Assembly: GCA_050084985.1 (NCBI GenBank)
Contig: JBITNC010000001.1
Location: 22,754,001-22,818,000, forward strand
Direction: 5' to 3'
Length of the DNA stretch: 64,000 nt
DNA from: Nageia nagi
Taxonomy: Eukaryota > Pinophyta
The translations under genes and the position numbers were made by a program. Shown here piece by piece: positions 56,839 through 64,000 of this stretch (positions within the stretch are counted from its first letter, which is position 1; the number at the start of each line of letters is the position of its first letter). Below the pieces are notes generated by a model. The model was not told the origin of the DNA, did not search any database, and saw only the letters and a program-made list of their open reading frames with translations.

Positions 56839-58903
56839 TTACTCCTTAAGACCAATCCAAGTTGAGCAAGAGCCCAACTTCTCCTTTGTAACAACTTTAG
56901 TGAACATGTCTGCAAGATTTTGAGACGTGTGAATCTTTCCCAAACTGACTGAACCATCCTCCAATGTTGTCCTGATGAAGTGGTACCTCAATTTGATATG
57001 TTTGGTTCTTGAATGGAAGGCTGAGTTCTTTGTAAGATGGATAGCACTCTGGCTATCACTCCATAGCTTCGCATCCTCCTGCACCTTTCCCAATTCCTCC
57101 ATTAACCTTTCAACCAAATCAATTCTTTGCTACCTTCCGTAATTGTAATGTACTCTACCTCAAGTAGTGGAGAGAGCCACAACCTGTTGGAGCTTAGAAA
57201 TCCAACTAACCGTTGTACCTCCAATGGTAAACACATATCCTGTAGTGCTTCTCCCACCATCTATATCACCTGCCATGTCAGAGTCAACATAACCTTGCAA
57301 CAAAAGTTAGATTCCCCAAAACATAAAGAGTAATGAGAAGTACCCCTTAGATACCTAAGGATCCATTTAACTACTTCCCAATGCCCTTTTCCTGGATTAT
57401 TCATGAATCTACTAACCACTCCCACTGCTTGTGCTATATCTGGTCTAGTACATACCATTGCATACATTAAACTCCCAACCATCGAAGCATAGGGAACCTT
57501 AGTCATGTACTCCTTTTCCTTATCTGTCTTAGGACTTAAATGTTTGGTGAGTTTAAAATGCTTTGCCAATGGTGTAGTTACAGATTTTGCATCTTTCATA
57601 TTGAACCTTTTAAGAACCTTATCAATATAATCTTCTTAACTTAGTCTAAGCAAGTGGTTTTGTTTATCTCTTATTATTTTCATTCCAAGAATTTGTTTAG
57701 CTTCACCAAAATCCTTCATTTCAAAAATATTAGCCAACTTTTTCTTAAGATCAACAATATCTTGCATACTAGATCCTGCTACCAACATATCATCTACATA
57801 CAAAAGCAAGATTACATAGTTGCCATTTGTTGTCTTCTTTACATATACACAATGATCTGATTGACATCTTACAAATTTATTTGTTATCATGAAAGTGTCA
57901 AACTTGTGATACCATTGCCTAGGTGCTTGCTTTAAACCGTACAAGCTCTTTTTCAATATACATACATACCCTTCTTTACCTTTGACCTCAAAACCTTCGG
58001 GTTGATGCATATAAATATCCTCCTCCAAATCCCATAAAGGAAAGCTATCTTTACATCCAATTGTTCAAGAAACAAGTTTTCAGTAGCAACAAGACTCAAT
58101 ATTGCTCTAATTGAGGTCATTTTAACAACTGGAGAAAAGATCTCATCATAATCTATACCTTTTTTCTGAGCAAAACCCTTTACCACAAGTCTTACCTTGT
58201 ACCTTTGTTGTCTGTCTCCCTCTTCCTTTATCCTGTACACCCATTTGTTAGTAAGTGCCTTCTTACCCTCTAGAAGCTCAACTAAACTCCAAGTTTGATT
58301 CTTAAGTAAGGAGTCCATCTCCTCCTTCATAGCATGCTCCCACTTAATCTGTGTACCACCCTGCATAGCTTCATCAAAACATTCAGGTTCACCACCATCA
58401 GTATAAAGAACATGATAAAGAGTATGAGAATATCATTTAAGAGGTTTTCTAGTCCTTGAGGACCTTCTAAGTGACAAAGTTTGAGGTGTTTGTGGTGGAG
58501 GTGCTTGAACATTATTATTAACAAGACCCTTATATTGATCAACATCTTCTAGAGATACAAACTTGGGTTCCTCATCCTTTTGCAATCTATCTTTATACAT
58601 GCTTTTCTCATTGAATACAACATCTCTACTTCTAATGATTTTATGGTTATCAACATCCCATAACCTATATCCCAAATCATTAACACCATATCCAACAAGA
58701 TAGCATTTTTGTGATTTTGCATCAAGTTTCTTTCTATCCTCTTTATCAATATGTGCAAAAGCCTCACAACTAAAGACTCTCAAGAATGAGTAATTCACCT
58801 TTTTACCTGTCCACATCTCCTCTGGAATACCTCCATCTAAAGTCATAGATGGACCCTTGTTAATCAAGTAAACAACAGTGTCAATAGCATCAGCCCAAAG
58901 TGT
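56839..58903 (-). pseudogene. pol: D pol: integrase C-terminus, RT and RNase H
   Basis: Minus strand. 58903-58433: integrase end (TTLWADAIDTVVYL, PEEMWTGKKVNYSFLRVFSC, then RRSSRTRKPLK). 58366-57953: RT start (WEHAMKEEMDSLLKNQTW, KWVYRIKEE, FAQKKGIDYDEIFSPVVKM, EQLDVKIAFLYG). 58028-57636: YMHQPEGFEVKGKEGYVC, SLYGLKQAPRQWY, LLLYVDDMLVAGS. 57599-57261: connection (YASMVGSLMYAMVCTRPDIA). 57117-56839: RNase H tail (LWSDSQSAIHLTKNSAFHSR, LADMFTK). Frameshifts separate the blocks near 58020, 57620, 57270 and 57120, but domains are well preserved. Confidence 0.9.
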
Positions 58904-59124
58904 TGTTCTTCGAGTGACACTGAGAGGGGGGGTGAATCAGTGTATATAAAAATAATCAATTTAATCTTCTTAAATAAAGATAGATTAAAAGTCAGAGAAA
59001 AATGAGCAAGCACACCAGTACATCACACAACACCAGATGTAACGAGGTTCACCAGATTGGCTACATCCTTGAAATTGACTACTTGGACACCAATCCAAAT
59101 CCAGCCATTAAAGAAAGCTTACAG

Positions 59125-59440
59125 ATTCACAGCACCAACTGTGAAGGGTAGCACCAACTACCACTTTGAGAATAGCAGCACCAAATGCTTGGAGCACCAA
59201 CTCCAGCTCTCAAATTCACAGCACCAACTGTGAAGGGTAGCACCCACTACCACTTTGAGCATAGCAGCACCTACTGCTTGGAGCACCAACTCCAGCTCTC
59301 AAATTCATAGCACCAACTGTGAAGGGTAGCACCCACTACCACTTTGAGCATAGCAGCACCTACTGGTTGGAGCACCAACTCCAGCTCTCAAATTCACAGC
59401 ACCAACTGTGAAGGATAGCACCAACTACCACTTATCAAGC
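59125..59440. repeat. ~90-bp tandem repeat in E LTR, four units
   Basis: Units with CAGCACCAACTGTGAAGG and GGAGCACCAACTCCAGCTCT starting near 59125, 59216, 59305 and 59394. Confidence 0.85.
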
Positions 59441-59827
59441 ACCCACTTGAGATAACATTAAAAGGGAGTAAGGAATACAGTTCTAGAAGACCCTCAATGG
59501 TCTAGCTCCAATGCTCACTGTTTGATCTCTGCACACAGCTCCAAAGTAACACAGAAACAATCACTATACTATGTGCATATTCGTTTGCTCACTTCACACA
59601 CTCCGGATACTTCCCTCTTCCACACCGTTACCTGCTCTCACCCACTTCTCTTCTCACCACATCCATACAATTACCTGCGTTTGCACACTTCACTTCACGC
59701 ACATCTCATCACACACTATTGCCTTTACTCCAGCACTTCACTCTACCCACTACGGATACTTCACACTACACACAGCGGATTCTTCACACTACACACAGCA
59801 CTACCTCACTTACACTTCTTTTCTCTC

Positions 59828-59985
59828 TTTGAGCTGTGCAATCACAACTACCACTCTCCTCGAGCTGTGCACTCATAACTTCCACTCTCCTCGAGCTGTG
59901 CACTCATAACTTCCACTCTTCTCAAGCTGTGCACTCACAACTACCACTCTCCTCGAGCTGTGCAATCGTAACTTCCACTCTATTA
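59828..59985. repeat. ~31-bp tandem repeat in E LTR, five units
   Basis: CTCGAGCTGTGCACTCATAA variants at 31-bp spacing. Open frames over it in several phases simply follow the repeat. Confidence 0.85.
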
Positions 59986-60554
59986 CCTCCTCTCTCGCAC
60001 TTCTCTACACGCACATCTCATCACACACTATTGCCTGCACTCCGGCACTTCACTCTACACTCTACTCTTCGCTCCCCACTTCACCCACTCTTCTTTCCTC
60101 TACAAAGTAGAATCTACAATTCATTCTTTTCATACATTGCTTCTCTTTGAAAACCGTTACACATCAAGAAAATCCCAAGAAACTGTTCCTATCATTACAC
60201 GTTATCAAAAACAAACTGAAAAGGAATCCTTGTTTGTAACTGCTTCTGCACCAAAGGGAGTTCACTATTTGAGTCTGCAACTGTTGTAACTGACGAATGC
60301 TCCTATTGCTCAAACAGATTTGTTCAGACACGTATAGCTCTTCCTCCACTGATTTCGGAGATTTGACAGTATCTAATTATCTCTGATAATCCTGGACTCT
60401 TTTCTTCTTCATAATGATATTTCTGATAATCCCGGACTCTTTTCTTCTTCATAATGGTATTTCTGATAATTCTGGACTCTTTATTGTATACACCATGATG
60501 TCATCATCTTCGGACTCTGGAAGTAGAGTAAAATGCTTCCCGCGTGATGTCATC

Positions 60555-60712
60555 ATCTCCGGACTCTTATCTCTGCACTTTTATCTCTGCACTTTTGTCT
60601 CCACACTTTCATCTCTAGACTTTTGTCTCCACACTTTTATCTCCAGACTTTTATCTCCGGACTTTTGTCTCTGGACTTTTGTCTCCGGACTTTTATCTCC
60701 GGACTTTTAAAC
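60555..60712. repeat. Short CT-rich repeat in E LTR
   Basis: About a dozen units of 13-15 bp, CTTTTGTCTCCGGA or CTTTTATCTCTGCA variants. Confidence 0.8.
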
Positions 60713-61524
60713 ACCAACTGCTGACATCATCTTCTCTGAACTCCGAAAGTAGAGTAAAATGCTTCCCGCATGATGTCATCATCTCCGGACTCCGAAAGAG
60801 AGTTCCAATGTATCTACGTGGCCTTCCGGACTTTTCAACACCAACTGCTGATGTCATCATCTCCGAACTCCGGTCTTTAGCAAAACGTGACTATCTTATC
60901 CTCTGTGACGTCATCCTTTTAATCCTAAACATTTTACTTCCGGGACATTTGCTTTATGGACTCCGGATTTTCAATCTCTCTTTACCGATCTCATCTCTGC
61001 ATTCTGGAATGCTTTATTCGCTGGCTCCGGCTCTTTGATCACTCTTTGCTGACCTCATCATCTCCGGAACCCGGTTCTATTCACAAATGCGAACATCGTT
61101 CTTCCCGTGACGTCATCTCTTCCCTCAGGAATGTTTTACTCATTGGCGTCGGCTATTTGATCGCTCCTTGCCGACTTCATAGCTTCCGGTTCCTGGTCTT
61201 TACCAAAATCACGTGTTGACAACATGACAATCACTCATCTCCTCCGGAACCCGGTCAAAACCTCCGGAACCCGATCAAAGCCTTGTTGACAGCATGACAA
61301 TCACTCATATCCTCCGGAACCCGGACTTCTCTACAACTCTCACCTTTTCCAGAACCCGGACTTTTCCACAACTCTGCTTTATCATTTCATTCCGGAATGT
61401 CATCACTTCATTCCGGAAGCCTGCCTATCATTTCGGAAGCCTGCTTATCTGCTCTAGAAAAACTCGTGCGAAGACATAGCCAAAACCACGTGTTGACAAC
61501 AATGATAATCACACTTGCTCAACA

Positions 61525-61732
61525 ATCTCCCCCTTTGGAATTGTTGGCAACACCACTTGATCAGACACCTGCATCGGGACTTTTCTCTCCCCCTTTGTCA
61601 ACAATAACAAAGGGCATTTACAGACTCCCCCTGAGTCCATACACGACATTCTCAGGAAATCAGTAGTATGTATACAAACACAGGATACACAGAAGCAATA
61701 TAGGAAGGAAAAATAAGCACTCCCCCTGAGAA
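61525..61732 (-). other. Multiple polypurine tracts of element E
   Basis: CTCCCCCT (AGGGGGAG on the minus strand) occurs near 61528, 61590, 61625 and 61720. The one abutting the LTR is the functional candidate; repeated PPTs are a Sirevirus trait. Confidence 0.65.
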
Positions 61733-61786
61733 TGTGACATCCAGAACTAGCTAATGCTTGGGAAAGACAACAACTCCTAGCTTGTT

Positions 61787-62143
61787 TCAAAGATATTCGA
61801 AGACGTCTTTGGGCAAAGGCTTTGTAAAGATGTCTACTACTTGCTCTGTGGTTGGAACAAAATCCAACTGTACTTCTACTTGCGCCACTCTTTCTTTTTG
61901 ATTTTTAAATGCTTTGATCATTTCAAAAGCTTCAGATTTATGTTTCAAAAATTGCACCCAAGTCATTCTTGAATAATCATCTATGAACAGAATAAAATAC
62001 TTATCTCCATTGACGCTTTGTGTTCTCATTGGTCTGCATAGGTCGGTGTGTATGATTTCCAATGGTCTGCTTGTCTGATATTCTTTCACTTTAAACTTTG
62101 CCCGAGTTTGCTTCCCTTTTTTTTTTGGCATGAATCACAAATA
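61787..62143 (-). pseudogene. pol: E pol remnant: integrase start joined in frame to RNase H tail
   Basis: Minus strand, 62131-61787, open. It reads GKQTRAKFKVKEYQTSRPLE (end of GAG-pre-integrase), HTDLCRPMRT and YFILFIDDYSRMTW (integrase N-terminal half with catalytic-type Asp residues), and at about 61888 passes directly into VEVQLDFVPTTEQVVDIFTK, the RNase H terminus. The intervening ~2.5 kb expected in a full copia element is absent while the frame is kept. No RT remains. Confidence 0.85.
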
Positions 62144-63316
62144 TCATTTGCTGGTTTGCTGATACTGGGCATATCTCTTACTGCTCTTATGCCATAGCCA
62201 ATCATCACTCTCCTTGCCTAGAAGACATGATTCCACTGAAATATCTGATAAGGTGTATAAATTACCACAGGTTCTTATACCAACTGCTACCAGTCTACCA
62301 CTATTTGCCCTTCGGATCTCACAGCCATGCTTTTTGAAAATTACATCATGTCCTTTGTCACATATTTGACTGACGCTTAACAAATTATGCTTCAGTCCCA
62401 CAACAAATAATACCTCTTCAGATCTGATGTTGCTGTCATTTATTTTGACTGTCCCTTTGCCGATAATCTGTGCGCCATCATTGTTTCCAAATCTAACTGA
62501 CCCACCTTCATATTTCTGTAGTCTTTGAAATTTCTTCTTGTCACCTATCATGTGACTTGAGCATCCGCTGTCTAATATCCATGGTGATGGTTTGTTTTGA
62601 GCTTTTAATTCTGTTTGAGCAATTAAGGACTCTTTATCCTCTCTGGGTTTCTCCTTTTCTTTCCAGACTTGTTTTACTTTTGTTTCAGCTTTTTGTTTCT
62701 TATTATACTTTTCTCCTTCCTGTGGATGACTGCTCTGAAACTGTTTATTCTGTCTTATGGAAGGAAATTGTCTCGATGGAAAGAACCTCATGCCATGATT
62801 ATTTCTGTATAATCGGGCAATGTGTCCATATTCATGACAGTTGTAACACTCAACAGGATACTCCATTAGTGGGCCGAATGCATTCCTAGTAACAAAGGTT
62901 CTTGGAGTGATATTATACTTACATTCAAAAATTTTATGTCCATACGCATTGCATTTGAAATAGTATCCATTGAAGGGATGGATATATCTATTATGTTGCT
63001 GAGTACTTTTTGGTCCTGCATAGGGTCTTCTTTTGGAATGCATTTGAGTGAAGCCATCATCCTCCAGTTCAGAGCCACCTCCCTTCTTCTTGGTTTCTTT
63101 TATGTTTTCCCTTTTTGTGTCATGGGAAGATTGTCCTTGTTCATATCCTAGACCAGATTTATCAGAAAACATTCTTTGACTGTTGATGATTTCGCTGAGT
63201 TTAGTCGACCTTCCTTCTAGATATTCAAAGAAGCTAATTTTCTTGGTGACTTCCTCTAGTTGCATACGTAGCCCAGTTATTTCTTCTTCGAGCTTACTGC
63301 AATTTTTAACTTTCAC
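62144..63316 (-). pseudogene. gag-pr: E gag C-terminus and protease
   Basis: 390 open codons continuing, after one TAG at 63325-63323, the frame of the upstream gag. In order: coiled-coil end (CSKLEEEITGLRMQLEEVTK); knuckle-like CNAYGHKIFECKY; knuckle CYNCHEYGHIARLYRN (last Cys lost); basic linker; protease WILDSGCSSHMIGDKKKF with the catalytic DSG; then LLSVSQICDKGHDVIF and LWHK, the start of GAG-pre-integrase. A deletion just after LWHK removes the LGH motif and shifts the frame, after which DICDSC can be read in another frame. Confidence 0.85.
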
Positions 63317-63322
63317 AAGAAG

Positions 63323-64000
63323 CTATTCCTCCAAACTCTCATTTATCCTCTTAGATTCTTCCACTTCTATTTTTAAGTTTTCTATAATATTACTTGCATC
63401 ATCAAACCTTTTTGAGAGTTTCTTATTTTTCTTTATTTCTTTCTCCAGTTCATTCAATGCTGTTATTAGTTCTTCTTCAAGATCATACTCAATCTCACAG
63501 TCATTTTCTTCATCTGTCTCTTCCTTTTTATGTTTTTGGTCATTTTGATTATCTTTATTCAGTTTCTCTTCAAATGCCATAAATGATGCTCCATTGTATT
63601 CTTTTTCTGATTCATTACTGGAATCATCATCAGTGGAGCCTTCATTTCTAGATATGAAGCTCTGTCTATTTGACCTTCTATTTCGAGCATGAGATTTCAT
63701 TTTGTGGTTTTTCTCAAAATATGATTCTTGATCATCTTTATCAGTTTTTCTATATGGATATTTTGAAATGAAATGACCAATACCACCACAGTTAAAACAT
63801 TGAAATGGCAGCTTACCTTCATATTTACCTTTTCCCCTTTTTAGCTTTCTAACAAACTTTGCTTCTGCTTCATCAGATTGTTCCTCATCGTCAGAATCTA
63901 TTTTGGCTTTGGTACTGTTGTTGGCTTTAAACGCTGCTTCCTTTTCTGAATGCTTTGCTTTTCTGATCCTCATTTCATAAGCAGTCAGCGATCCATGCAT
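63323..64000 (-). pseudogene. gag: E gag, N-terminal side (runs off the window)
   Basis: 225 open codons: LTAYEMRIRKAKHSEKEAAF, an acidic linker, a zinc knuckle CFNCGGIGHFISKYPY (usual final Cys is Tyr), a basic/acidic stretch, GASFMAFEEKL and a coiled coil (EYDLEEELITALNELEKEIK). Ends at TAG 63325-63323, with the same frame continuing in 63316-62144. The gag start lies past 64000. Confidence 0.85.

Larger units (their letters stand above)
56155..58903 (-). mobile_element. D: Ty1/copia element, 3' part (interrupted by E)
   Basis: Minus strand. 3' LTR 56155-56778, PPT (TCCAAGTGGGAGAT) next to it, then RNase H, RT and integrase in reverse order up to the E insertion at about 58903. Left TSD candidate TTTGG is at 56150-56154. 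The 5' half is beyond the window. Confidence 0.85.
58904..61524 (-). repeat. E 3' LTR (~2.6 kb)
   Basis: Right end fixed by PPT (CCAAAGGGGGAGAT) then TGTTGAGCAAG on the minus strand. Left end is TGTTCTTCG at 58904 (or TGTTGTTC at 58901) next to D's TTLWAD codons; TSD not testable. Near the left end is GAGAGGGGGGGTGAATCAG. Contains three tandem-repeat fields and many CCGGAAC/CCGGACT motifs (60360-61440). Confidence 0.7.
58904..64000 (-). mobile_element. E: Sirevirus-like copia element, deleted in pol (5' part outside window)
   Basis: Minus strand. A very long 3' LTR (about 58904-61524, 2.6 kb), several CT-rich PPT-like tracts, pol remnants and a large gag with several zinc knuckles. Long LTRs, long gag with a coiled coil, and multiple polypurine tracts upstream of the 3' LTR are known Sirevirus traits. 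Most of integrase, RT and RNase H is deleted, so this copy is non-autonomous. Inserted in D's integrase. Confidence 0.8.

Noticed and set aside
59522-60150. Long plus-strand ORFs in the E LTR
   Set aside because: Ser/Thr/His-rich low-complexity translation of tandem repeats, open in several frames.

Overview
The window is plant nuclear DNA built almost entirely of nested LTR retrotransposons. Evidence for a plant: Ty1/copia elements with initiator-tRNA-Met primer sites (TGGTATCAGAGC and variants), Ty3-type gag elements with a tRNA-Trp primer site, plant mobile domain (PMD) coding sequence, a pentatricopeptide (PPR) gene scrap and a DUF4283 remnant. Density and nesting suit a large genome such as a gymnosperm's; I cannot name the species. 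No intact ordinary host gene is present.

Layout. 1-3233: old, deleted copia derivative (element A) inserted into a minus-strand PMD gene whose first exons remain at 3234-3633. 3640-8967: AT-rich DNA with one DUF4283 remnant (7269-7860). 8968-9129 and about 44341-45010: degenerate CCCTAA-type telomere-like repeats, split by a minus-strand gag-only Ty3-type element, G1 (9130 to about 44340). G1's 3' LTR is split at 9734/28661 by C1, a minus-strand copia-type element without pol (9735-28655). C1 is split just inside its primer site by G2 (13865-28305, plus strand), an LTR-internal-LTR-internal-LTR tandem array. G1's gag region is split by a recent-looking plus-strand copia element, C2 (34138-43065). 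Target-site duplications support C1 (TTAAA), G2 (CTAAC) and C2 (GGTTG).

From 45011 to 53540 there are only decayed remnants. At 54016-54147 lies a TATA box and the signal-peptide exon of a small host gene, interrupted by minus-strand copia F (54148 on). F is interrupted by copia D (56155 on), and D by a Sirevirus-like element E (about 58904 on), which runs off the window.

The most notable system is G2. Each 6.7-6.8 kb unit carries a gag gene in sense and, antisense, an intron-containing PMD gene with its own TATA box and a C-terminal coiled-coil exon; no pol is visible. Eleven copies per unit of a 16-bp CpG-rich palindrome (consensus GGACCGCCSGCGGTCC) sit in four clusters, mostly at 30-31 bp spacing, in the LTR, after gag, in PMD intron 1 and upstream of the PMD promoter. 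A plausible but untested reading is a gag-only element dependent on a helper for pol, carrying its own DNA- or chromatin-directed factor with matching sites. The second most notable item is C1, whose copia gag N-terminus is fused to a long acidic, Cys/Met-motif repeat protein.
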